Assembly: GCF_026914185.1 (NCBI RefSeq) | Contig: NC_070570.1 | Coordinates: 4,154,001-4,218,000, forward strand | Reading direction: 5' to 3' | Source: Puccinia triticina | Lineage: Eukaryota > Basidiomycota > Pucciniomycetes > Pucciniales > Pucciniaceae | Length of the DNA stretch: 64,000 bases | Shown here: positions 1 through 9,274 of the stretch, one piece after another | Layout: each line of letters begins with the position of its first letter | Position numbering within the stretch: position 1 is the stretch's first letter | The notes under the pieces: model-generated | What the model was told of the DNA's origin: nothing | The model's input: only the letters and a program-made list of their open reading frames with translations | The model's database searches: none | Made by a program: the position numbers and the translations under genes

Positions 1-198
1 ATAGCCTTTTTTATCACATATTTTACACTATATTTTGCCCCTTGATTTCGTCTAGAAAGCACTATTCTCAATACTTCATCAGCCACACTTTTCTTTAAGA
101 GTCCATACTCTTATTCTTGTCCCATATTACTCTCCCAACCTGAGAGGCAGCTTTTCACGCACTCATCCCTCTCTAAGCTCTATTCCCCCAAAGAGTAG
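1..198. repeat. Direct repeat, copy 1 (may extend left of window)
   Basis: Nearly identical to 1178-1375 with an offset of 1,177 bases. Shared landmarks include TCTAGAAAGCACTATTC and CCTGAGAGGCAGCTTTTC. Homology stops just after AGTAG in both copies. The spacing and length would suit the long terminal repeats of a small non-autonomous element, but no TG...CA ends or target duplication can be assigned because copy 1 reaches the window edge. Bases 199-1177 between the copies hold no recognisable gene; the sequence AATTTGGGGGTGG occurs at 198-210 and again at 589-601, the second time just before TGTGGTGAGCC, an LTR-like start. Confidence 0.7.
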
Positions 199-1177
199 AA
201 TTTGGGGGTGGTTTCTCCACCCATTTCTACTAAAAAAAAAATCCTGTTACATTTTTCCTTTATTTCGTCATCTAGATATAACTTTTCATTGTCACATTAT
301 TTCCTGAAGAATTACTGTAAAACAAACAAGAAAGACAATATAAAATTCATTTAAAAGCAATAAAAAAAAGAGCTCGTATTTCTACCACCCTGTTAATAGC
401 TTTTCTGTTCTTCAAACTCAACTCAAATTTGTTACGCCAGAAGGAAAATCAAACATACAAAAAAATCTGCACAAAAAAAAACCAATCAACTAATTGCCAG
501 GTCACAGTCTTCATTTGCCTTGCCCTATTTTCTTTCTCCTCTCTTCATCACACGTCACTCAAGGTTGGATGATGGGGACATCATCTAATTTGGGGGTGGA
601 TGTGGTGAGCCTAATCAAAACCTTATTACATCACTCAGACACTCACCAGGAAGGAATAACCGCCCAACACCCTCTAGAAATCACTCTGGTACATGTAATC
701 CACGCCCACAGACACTTCATAATAGCCTAGAATCATCTCTACAAGGCGCCTCAACTTCTCAGTATTCAATTTCATGGATGGCCCTCCACAATGGGTAATA
801 AAATATGTACAAAATCAGGTTCAAAGTGGGAGAAAGTCCACAATAAAACAGAGCCAGACTATTAGGAAGGACCCTGAGTGCTCACTAGAATTAACCCCTC
901 TATATTTCAGCAAGGCGTAACTCTTTCTCAGATGCATGGCGGCTGATGCGCCATGGTTATTGTTTCCCCTTATGTCATCCCAAGCTATGTAGTAGATGCC
1001 TTGTTGGTTTGTTGCCTTGTCACCTTGTTGGAGGCTTTTTGTACTCTGTTCCCATCTTTCTCTTTGTCTCAGAACCACCTGTTTTTCCCTCAATATTAAT
1101 GTGGAGCCTTTTTGCCCATTCTGTTTGTCCCCCATCAGATTGTCACTTTGCATCCCTGGTCACAGAATAAGAATTAC

Positions 1178-1375
1178 ATAGCCTACTTTACCACATATTT
1201 TACAGTATATTTCCCCCCTTGATTTCTTCTAGAAAGCACTATTCTCAATACTTCATCAGCCACACTTTTCTTTAAGAGTTCATACTCTTTTTCTTGTCCC
1301 ATATTACTCTCCCAACCTGAGAGGCAGCTTTTCACGCACTCATCCCTCTCTAAGCTCTATTCCCCCAAACAGTAG
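1178..1375. repeat. Direct repeat, copy 2
   Basis: Second copy of the repeat at 1-198, with a handful of substitutions. The bases that follow (1376-1850) are unlike those following copy 1, so the repeat ends here. No gene is seen in 1376-2100. Confidence 0.7.
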
Positions 1376-2101
1376 TTCCACACCGCTATTCCCTGATCCA
1401 ACACTCCCTCAACCTCCAAAAATCAACTTCTTTCCTTTCCTGGATCCCAAAGGTATCTTGTACTGTTTTACCTCCCAAAATGGTATTGTTCACGGGCACA
1501 TGAATTCTTGACAAAGTTACTCTGAAAATCAAATGCCTGACCCAGGCAAATTTCTACCACTGCATTCCCCGCCCACAGAGTGCGCTATGTATCATAATTT
1601 TAATAGGAGATTCATTGATTTCCCTTTTTGAGGTGCTCCCCCTGGTCTCCCCAATATACTTGTGTTAATCCATTTGCTTACCTGTATTGTACTACTTGAT
1701 TGGCGAGTATTTCCATAATTACACAGCTGCAGGAAATAACCTTGAATCAATGGCTGTTTTCGTCGTTTTCTCTGGTGAATTCTCTCCAATACTCTATTAT
1801 TTTTGGAGACCACCTTGACGTAGCTCTTGGCCAAGATTAGGGTTTGGACAACAAGCAGGCCAACACTACAGGCCCAAATTCCTCATGGACTGGTCGGCGC
1901 GGCTGAGCAACCATTGCCCAATGGCGCCCTTGAGGCCTTCCGGGAGCTTTGGCGGGAGCAAGAGGAGGGGGGGAAGGAAGGCGGTGGTGCGTGTCCGGAC
2001 CCCCGTTTGAGCCATCTGCACCTCTGCCCCAACGCAGGACCATATTCACATCTGTGGCCCCCTCTCGTGAGATCTGATTGGCCTTGAACGTCCGTTTCTC
2101 C

Positions 2102-2740
2102 TCAATCACATATGTTTGCCAGGCAAAGGACCAGAGAGTCAACTGTCTCAAGGAGGGCCAGATGCGCTATCCAGGCCGGCCGGGCCCAGAGCGCTTCCAG
2201 GGTTGAAAACAACATGTTTGGCTCCTTGTTGATTCCCGCTTGGCGGATGTTCCCAAACCCAATGACCCCAACAACCCCTAATATCAACACTACCGTCCCG
2301 ACCGCATCTATTGTTTTGATCTTTGTCCCAAATAGCCATCTTGCAAATAGAATGCTGAAGATCAATGAGGCCTATCATAGAGGCACCAACTACTCTGTTA
2401 TTTCAATCAAGCAAAAAACAGAATCCAGACTTGAGTTTTGTCCAACAAGCAAAAGAGAAAATTGGTCCTCCCTATCTGATTGCATGTACTGTAGGGCCAG
2501 AATGCTACCCATGACCTGGGAGAGGCTGTAGAGAAACAGTTCAAGCAGCCAGATTGGTCTGAAGCGCAATTTCTGGAGGTGAAGGCTGGTGGCCAATTTG
2601 GACTGTTTATTGAGGTCAAGTTTCTGGTGATTGTTGCCAAAGGCATTGAGGATAGAGGAGGAGATGGTGATGAGGAAGCCAATGAAGAAGTAGCCAACGG
2701 TGTGAAGATTGGGCCACGTGGCAAGACTCAGGTGTTGCGC
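2102..2740 (-). pseudogene. NIPA/DUF803-type magnesium transporter relic
   Basis: Read on the minus strand, two blocks resemble fungal NIPA-family (DUF803) membrane transporters, which move Mg2+ and related cations across endomembranes or the plasma membrane. The first block (about 2740-2460) starts with a membrane helix, VGYFFIGFLITISSSILNAF, and continues to a second helix with LFLYSLSQVMGS. The second block (about 2365-2102) reads SLIFSILFARWLFGTKI, then a glycine-rich helix ILGVVGVIGFGNIR, matching the family's conserved LIFNxLFAR and GxxGIVxFGxI segments. The two blocks lie in different frames around 2360-2440 and the gene lacks several of the usual eight or so helices, so it is broken and partial. 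Known: NIPA proteins are polytopic. Inferred: this is a decayed host gene fragment, not a working copy. Confidence 0.6.
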
Positions 2741-2744
2741 AAGC

Positions 2745-3217
2745 GCACAGGAAGCGCAAGGACCAAAGCCCTAACCCCGCGAGGGGCAGCGGTGAGTCCG
2801 CGTATTCAATAGGCCCATGCATATGCATGCGGCTCCAAGACAGAAGTTTGAAGCTAAAAGCGCAAACTCTGTTCCTCTCCTTTAGCCACGTCAAACCCAG
2901 AAAAAGAGCCCAAGCAACCTAAGCGTAGTGGACCCTCAAGCAGGTAAGTCACGCTCGCATAGGATTTGTCATAAGCTAGGAAGTGCAGAAGCTGATGCGT
3001 ACCTAATGTATTAAACTGCAGTAAGCCCGCACCCAACGCCAAATCAGACCTAAAAGGTTCTAGCCTCAACAATCGGATATCAGACCCCTCCATTGGAGGT
3101 AAGACCATTGTTGCAGAAGCCTATTCATTAGCAAGGATCGGTAGCTAACTGATTGTCAAACTTCTGTTAGACAACAGCTGCTCCGGTAACTTAGCAGCTC
3201 GTATTTGGAGTCCTTGA
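2745..3217 (+). CDS. 3' end of an unknown spliced gene (four exons, 5' part not found)
   Basis: Three consecutive GT-AG introns remove cleanly and keep one frame: 2792-2885, 2944-3021 and 3099-3170. The last contains a branch-point-like GCTAAC. The joined frame ends with TGA at 3215-3217. The encoded tail is short, rich in Lys, Arg, Ser and Pro (for example AHRKRKDQSPNPARG) and low in complexity; it matches no family I recognise. The first exon overlaps, antisense, the 5' part of the NIPA-like relic on the other strand. Splice phases fit at every joint, which is hard to get by chance, but no start or upstream exons could be assigned. It could be the tail of a host gene or of a transposon gene. 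Confidence 0.4.
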
Positions 3218-3860
3218 GAATCAAGCTCCAACGAGTTTAAGTAAGAAATTTCTTAACTAATAAACTCGTGAAGAACTGAGTCTAGGCACTGACATAGACC
3301 TCAGTTGCTCTCAACGGAACTCTTGTTCTCATAGCACAATCTAGTGTCACAGCCTGCACTGCAGGGTTTTTATTTCTCAGTCTTTTCCTGCCTGAAGAGT
3401 CGGTCTTGTATCCACTCTTAGGTACATGCTTGTTTCCTTCCTTTTTATATCTCCTAGCATATTAGGATAGATTGCATACTTACACAAGAAATAAATCTTA
3501 GTCTTGTGAAATCTTACACCACGGAGGTTGTGCTGTTGCTGTTGCTGTTCAGGCTGGCCATTGTCTGTTTGATGCACAAACTTGCCTGATTCAATGATCA
3601 TGAAATCCTCCTTCCTAGCACCAAAAATTGGCCCTGAATGCTGTATCCCCTCCTTTCTTGAACTATGTTTCCCCAACACACCAGTTTTCATCCTCTCTTC
3701 TTCCCAATTTACATTTGAAAACAAGAAGCAAATAAATAAATGTTGTGCTTTCTATCACGGATGGATAGATATGGACCAATTTTCCCAAACTCATAAATTC
3801 CCTCAGTTCATCTTTTCTTACAATTTGTATAAGATAAAAAATAAAAGAAAAACACAAGTC
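3218..3860. other. No convincing gene
   Basis: A 115-codon minus-strand frame (3724-3377) carries a short glutamine run from a CTG/CAG-like repeat near 3530-3548, but has no recognisable domain. An intron-like GTAAGAAATT...GTCTAG stretch at about 3241-3287 may belong to the untranslated end of the gene just upstream. I see nothing else. Confidence 0.4.
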
Positions 3861-3861
3861 A

Positions 3862-3940
3862 TGTGACCTAATGGCTAAAGGCTGCCTTAATGTTGACCTT
3901 GATCTTGTGTAAGATCCTGTGTTCAAGTCCTCCTGTTGTC
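3862..3940 (+). repeat. tRNA-derived sequence (SINE head or tRNA pseudogene)
   Basis: An A-box-like TAATGGCTAAAGG at 3869-3881 and a B-box-like GTTCAAGTCC at 3921-3930 stand at the spacing of an internal RNA polymerase III promoter. The acceptor arms do not pair, so it is not a working tRNA. AAGTCAT just before (3856-3862) and ATGACTT just after (3948-3954) are inverted repeats. A tRNA-derived SINE head is the simplest reading; no tail was identified. Confidence 0.35.
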
Positions 3941-4135
3941 TTATAATATGACTTCCTTTGTTTTGTGAAGCCTCATCTTTCACTTTTCTGCCGCAAACCA
4001 CAAAAAAACACCACTTTACGCGTTTAAATTTCACAACACTCCACCCCCTCCCCCTACTCATCAGAAAAGTTCTTTTCCCACTCCCCTTGCCCCCAGGCAG
4101 CTTATGCTTCCTGCACATCACCCCCCCCCCCCCCC

Positions 4136-4984
4136 TGTCAGGATATCAGACCTGTCACAGGAAACTGTACCAAACGTGTCAGGAATGACACTAGCTACCA
4201 AGCACTGCCTGGTAAGCCACAGAGTTTCGTCTCCATGAAAATACATGGAACCAAACTAACTTCTGCCTCCCCCTCCCAGAAACCACAGACGAGACGAGCC
4301 ACAGGTCTCCGAGGGAACGGGCCCAAGCCACACGACCCACGAGGAACGGTGAATGGCACCAGGCAAACGAGATGAGCAAGACGGCCACATCGTGAGTATT
4401 TAAGGAGCACCTGTTAGCCGCTCAGATCAGACCCCAGGCTAACAAGTCGCTCCACCTCATCGCACAAAACAGACCACTCACTCAAAGAATAACTTCGCCC
4501 CCGTTAGCCACAAGAATCAGTCTTGATACCATCAAGTAAGTGGCATAGTCTTAGATCCAATCATGAAGATGACTAGCTGCAGTAAATTGGTCTAAAGCTA
4601 CTGCTCCTACTGCACGCAGGCATCGACCAATCTCATCAAACAAGAATCAATAAAACCTGCTCGAACGTGTCCAGCCATTCTCGGCAGAAAGACAGGTAAG
4701 GCAGACATGCCCCAGACTAGAACAGAAGCAGCAGCGAAGCTGACTGCAACAGAAATACAGACAGATCAATCCCGATCAATCTGTCAATCCTCCGGTCAAC
4801 AGCTTCCTCTTTCCACATCTTTAATCACACCCATTCCTATCTCAGCCTAGTGCAGACCATTGAAGTCCTGCTCTTAGGTAAATCTCCTTTCCAATCTTTT
4901 CCTTTCAAAGCTAGAATAGAAACTATGTACATAGAAAAACAGATTCTTATCGAAGTCCTGCTCTTAGTTTTCTGAAATTTTACA
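4136..4984 (+). mobile_element. Probable solo LTR (849 bp)
   Basis: The stretch begins TGTCAGGATATC and ends GAAATTTTACA, the TG...CA form of a retrotransposon LTR. It is followed by CCCCC (4985-4989) and preceded by a run of 15 C (4121-4135), so a 5-bp target duplication CCCCC is possible but weak evidence. Inside are a TATA-like GTATTTAAGG near 4393 and AATAAA at 4649, spaced like the promoter and polyadenylation signal of a U3-R-U5 unit. If real, it landed in the 5' region of the LINE that follows. Confidence 0.5.
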
Positions 4985-5034
4985 CCCCCGACCCAATCCG
5001 GCCGCCCGACGCGCCCATTGCAGGCGATTCGGAG

Positions 5035-6237
5035 ATGATGGACAACATTGAGGCCCGCCTTCCACCTCGCCCGCCTACCATGCCCCCCGCGTCCAGCCTC
5101 CACATCCTCCTGACCAAGATTCTTGGCAAAGACGCGAACTGTGAAGCGAATGGCGGGGTTTTTCTTGATGCCAAGTTTGTGCAACTTATCCTTGATCTCT
5201 CGGCCAACAACAAGAGAATGATTCAGCGTCTGGAGGCCACGGTCAACCAAATCAACGCCAAGGTCAATGCCAAGGTCAATCCCATAATCGAGCAGATGGC
5301 TGAATTCGAGAAAATGTTGAAGGCTGGCCCCAAACCTGTGGCAAGCACGGGCAAATCTTTTGCGTCCATCGCGTCGACGGCCCTCAATGGCTCCATCCAC
5401 GCGCCAACAACGCGCCCTCCACCCAAACAGGTCATTGCATCTCTGAAGCCGAAGCGGGTTATCATCCACTCGAACCCAGCTAGCACGGAGGTGAAAAAAA
5501 TGCCCAGCGGGGCTTTGGTTCAGAAGGCGAACAAAGCCTTGCTTTGCTTAGATGCTTGTGTCAACGGGGAGCAGGTTGTGATCAGAGGAGCCAGCATGAT
5601 CCACTCCGGAGACGTCTCCTTCTATACAAAGAACAGGACTCATCAGAAATGGTTAATGGACAACAAGCATGCCTGGTCCAAAACCGCACACCCCAATCTT
5701 GAGGCAACCCCGAGCACATACTCGGTCATGGCGCATGGAGTCCCCAGGAGCTTCAACAATGCCAAGCCGACAAGTCTAGCGCAATTGGCTTCCGAGAATG
5801 GCTTCCAGGCGAGTGATTTGGCTTGTGTCAGGTGGATGGGCTCGAGCAAGCCAACAGCAAAGAAAGCCGGTTCCATTGTCCTGGCCTTTACCAGCAAAGA
5901 TCTCGCGTCCAGGATTGAGAAATCAGGTGTTTTTCTGAATTACAACTTCCATAGGACGGAGCGTTTCAAGCCGTGCCCCCCGCAATGCTTCAAATGCCTA
6001 AGAATGGGTCATTTTGGCAAATGGTGTCGTGAGTCTGCCCGATGCGCCAAATGTGCAAACAGCCACCCAACAAACAAGTGCCCCAAAGGCATTGGCGGTG
6101 TCAAAACCTGCGTTCTCTGCAAGGCTGGTCTCAAGAACAAGACAGAAGGCATCAACAGCTTTGATCACACACCTTTCAGCATGGCCAGCCCGCACAAGAA
6201 GGCCTGGTTTGACAAGAAACCCCTGCCCTCTCAATGA
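5035..6237 (+). CDS. LINE ORF1, zinc-knuckle RNA-binding protein
   Basis: A 400-residue intact frame. Residues 40-105 look helical and coiled-coil-like (LIL...NNKRMIQRLEATVNQIN). The C-terminal third (about 310-370) carries tandem zinc knuckles: CFKCLRMGHFGKWC, CAKCANSHPTNKC and a final CVLC. Such ORF1 proteins bind the element RNA to form the ribonucleoprotein used in target-primed reverse transcription. The frame is open upstream of 5035 as far as the solo LTR, so the true start may once have been further left; the ATGATG at 5035 is the first in-frame start available now. The stop codon overlaps the start of ORF2 (ATGA, 6234-6237). Confidence 0.9.
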   Translation: MMDNIEARLPPRPPTMPPASSLHILLTKILGKDANCEANGGVFLDAKFVQLILDLSANNKRMIQRLEATVNQINAKVNAKVNPIIEQMAEFEKMLKAGPKPVASTGKSFASIASTALNGSIHAPTTRPPPKQVIASLKPKRVIIHSNPASTEVKKMPSGALVQKANKALLCLDACVNGEQVVIRGASMIHSGDVSFYTKNRTHQKWLMDNKHAWSKTAHPNLEATPSTYSVMAHGVPRSFNNAKPTSLAQLASENGFQASDLACVRWMGSSKPTAKKAGSIVLAFTSKDLASRIEKSGVFLNYNFHRTERFKPCPPQCFKCLRMGHFGKWCRESARCAKCANSHPTNKCPKGIGGVKTCVLCKAGLKNKTEGINSFDHTPFSMASPHKKAWFDKKPLPSQ

Positions 6238-8312
6238 TAGGTACACCTCTGGTAACCCTTGACTAGAGATGGGTAAAAAGAACCCGTTGCGGGTACCCGC
6301 TATCCACTGACGGGTACCCGCCATGGCTGGCGGATACCTGGCGGGTGCGGGTGCGGGTGCGGATGTCTGGGATTCCGGGCAAGAGACGGCGGGTACCCGG
6401 GTAGCCTTTGCCACACCCGTGCACAGGTGTATGTATGTCAGGGCGCCGCGGCCGCGCAAACCAGATCTCACTTGTTTCAGCTGCGGCTGCGCAAGGATCT
6501 CCGACCCGGGTTCCGCTGTGAGTTTGATTGCCATATCCCCTGTGCTGCCCCACCGCACACAGAATGGCCCAACCAAGTAAGAGACTCCAAACAAGGTCAA
6601 CACAAGAAGAAAAAACCAACAACAACCAACAGGATGATCGCGCATAAGATCACGAGGAAGATCGCGAGGAAGAAGGCAACTCCTCCGGAATTCAATTGAC
6701 CGATGAGAAGCGTCTAGGTACGTCCCACCAATCATTTTTCACTTTTTCAGCAGCTCACCAACCAACCTTGAATCTAGATCACGCAGTGACACTCTCTCGT
6801 AATCAGGTCCACAAAGAGTTTATCTGAAGAAATGAAAACATAAGTCTGTGATTTGCAAGCGTTTTTTGGTTGCGGGTACCCAAACAGGTACCGCCAATAC
6901 CCGCTCTGGCCCCCCCCAGCGGGTGCGGGTGTTGGACTTGGGCTGAAAACAGCCGCAGGTACCCAAACACGAGCAGGTACCCAGGTCCTTTTTGCCCATC
7001 TCTACCCTTGACCAGCCCCACCACACACACCAACCACTGTCTCAAACACCTCCGCATGCTATCCCCCCCAAACTCATCCAAACCGCTGATTTCCATCAAG
7101 AACTTGAACCTTTGTCCTCTTCCCCCCTCTCCAATCCTGAATCCTCATCCTTTCTACATCTGAACTGCCACGTCTCCAAGGCTGTAACGCTAAGTGTTCT
7201 GAATTCCTGTCTCTCGTTCAATTTTCTCCTTCTTCAAGAACCGTGGATCAACTTGGTCACCCTCCAACCACTTCAACACTCGGCATGGCGGGTGTTTGTA
7301 GCCTATGAACATGTTCCTAGCTGCTGGAATCAGAGACATAAGACTGTCATCTATGTACAGCAGTTGATCCCCTCCAAGTCAATTAGAATTCTGAAGGGGG
7401 GGGCTCCCAGAACCTGGTTGGGGTGGAAATCACTCACCCAACTGGGAAGGTTTTTTGACTTTTGAATATTTATAATCCCCCATCCTCATTCCCTTCAGTT
7501 GCAAAGCTCAAAGACTGGCTGTCTTCCTTTTATTCTAGGCAATACCCGATGATTATTGCTATGGATGCAAACTTGCACCATCAGCACTGAAACCCCCCGG
7601 GTTGTAGGAAAACGGAGCCCAAGGCTAGAGACCTGCTAAGTTCCCTTTCATCTTCTGGTTTTTGGATAGCGTCTCCCAGACACGTCCCCACCTTTTTCTC
7701 ATCCAAAGGAAGAGGTTCAACTATTGACCTGATATGGGCAAATTGTTTAGTCTCCAAACTGCTGGAGACGGTCTTGGTATCAAGCAAGAACTTTGGATTG
7801 GACCACCAAGCACTGTGTGCCACATTGCAGATGAGCCATCCAGCCCCAACTTATCATTGGAGACTCCCCAGATGGACAGAGCTGGATAGCGGGAAACTGG
7901 AATCCCTATCTGCTGAGTTGTCCTCAATTTCAACCACATTGCCCTCAGACCCCAACGCGCAAGCTGAAGCCCTGACATCTTTTTTTCAACGGGCCCAGGA
8001 GCAGCTTGGCCGCCGGACACAGTCCAACAAGGCTAAGGCCAAGCCCTGGTGGTGTAGCAGGACCCTTGACCCGGTTCTACAAACCCGCAATTAAGCCCGG
8101 CACTGGATGTTATTAGCTAAGTCACCAGAGGCATGTGAATGCTACTAACAGTGGAATGACTATTTCCTCTCCCTGGTTAACTCTCTGAAACAGCGTAACT
8201 GGCGGAAACTTCTGGATGATCCGTCCAAAGGGGATCTGTTTTGTGTCCTACGCTTCACATCCAAGTCGGCAGGGGGGAAAGTTCTCCCACTGAAAGGTCA
8301 TGACAGGGCCAT
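6234..8312 (+). pseudogene. LINE ORF2, 5' part: AP-type endonuclease
   Basis: ORF2 starts at ATG 6234, sharing bases with the ORF1 stop. Skipping the MITE and one target copy, the frame runs on from 7013. Endonuclease marks follow in order: FNFLLLQEPWIN (about 7220-7255), HKTVIYV (7338-7358), then, in other frames, MDANLHH near 7560 and STIDLIWAN with LDHQAL near 7715-7815. These match the catalytic blocks of APE-like LINE endonucleases that nick the target. Frameshifts near 7465 and 7600 and stops at 8092 and 8145 break it. It continues, after the 8315-9272 insertion, into the reverse transcriptase. Confidence 0.85.
6264..7004. mobile_element. hAT-type MITE (741 bp) with 8-bp target duplication
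   Basis: Terminal inverted repeats TAGAGATGGGTAAAAAG (6264) and its complement CTTTTTGCCCATCTCTA (ending 7004) differ at one base. They are flanked by identical CCCTTGAC at 6256-6263 and 7005-7012. An 8-bp duplication with a YAGRG-TGGG end is the signature of the hAT superfamily. The interior has no transposase; it is packed with CGGGTACCCG-like palindromes and GCGGGT repeats at both subterminal ends, the kind of site a transposase may bind. It needs a hAT transposase from elsewhere. Confidence 0.88.
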
Positions 8313-8314
8313 TA

Positions 8315-9272
8315 GGGGGTTTCAAAGTTAAAAATCAGGTCGCGCAGGTCCCAGGAATCAGGAAAAAAAAAGGACCTGGAACCTCTCCCGCGGACCTGAT
8401 TTCCTTCTTTGAAAAAGGCTCCAGGAGATCAGGTCCAGGAGCAGGAAAAAGGTCAGAAACACCCCCTCAAGGATGTTTTCACCTATCCCCGATCACACCC
8501 GCATACCGGCCATTGAGTGTGAGCCAGCACACACTACCACGCACGCAACTCGATGACTGGTTGGGTCTGAACCAGCCATTGAGTGACACAACACTTGATG
8601 GCCGTTCGGGTCTGTACTGGCCATTGAGTGAGACAACACTTGATGGCCGGTTGGGTCTGTACTGGCCATCGAGTGACACAACACTCAATGGCCGGTTGGG
8701 TTTGTACCGGCCATCGAGTGAGACAACACTTGATGGCCGTTCGGGTCTGTACCGGCCATCAAGTGACACAACACTTGATGGCCGTTTGGGTCTGTACCGG
8801 CCATTGAGTGATGTGTCACTCGATGGCCGGGTGGGGTTGTACCGGCCATCGAGTGACACAACACACGAGGGCTGATCAGGTCTGTGCCGGCCATCGAGTG
8901 ACACAACACTTGATGCCCGGTTGGGCCTGGACCGGCCTCGCAAGGGCATTATTGAGTTTGATTTGAGTACGTCTCCGAGTTGGAGGAAGCTTGTCACACA
9001 CGGTGACAGTGACATGTGGTATTCCAACAATGTTTCACACAGGGAACCGGACGGATCAAAGTCCTTCCAGGACCCCAGTGGCAAGGGACAAAAGGGATTT
9101 GTGCCCAAATTTTTGCAGGTTGAGAACTCCTGGGTGCAAGATCAGGAGATTTTTGCATTTGGGGGCGTTCAAAGTAGAGCCCCCAGGTTGGTGTTTTTGG
9201 CAGTGATTTTTTTTCCTGGAAATCAGACCTGATTGGGGTCCTGCGCGACCTGATTTCAACTTTGAAACCCCC
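8315..9272. mobile_element. TIR DNA element (958 bp) flanked by TA
   Basis: The ends are inverted copies: GGGGGTTTCAAAGTT...AATCAGGTCGCGCAGG at 8315 and the complement ending at 9272, about 45 bases with few mismatches. TA stands on each side (8313-8314 and 9273-9274), and removing the element with one TA restores the LINE reading frame. A TA duplication suggests Tc1/mariner-like, but the G-rich end is not a classic mariner end, so the superfamily is open. No transposase is encoded; the middle is a 45-bp tandem array. Confidence 0.85.
8574..8933. repeat. Eight-copy 45-bp minisatellite
   Basis: Exactly eight units of 45 bases, each starting GGCCATYGAGTGA. Each unit holds a short inverted repeat (GGCCATCGAGTG and CACTTGATGGCC, loop about 6 bases), so the array could fold into a row of hairpins. 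Because 45 is divisible by three, long frames of 15-residue repeats appear on both strands; they are a by-product, not evidence of protein. Confidence 0.95.
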
Positions 9273-9274
9273 TA

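Noticed and set aside
8300..9108. Long frames of 15-residue repeats on both strands
   Set aside because: The 45-bp unit keeps every frame open on both strands. No codon-level constraint can be claimed.
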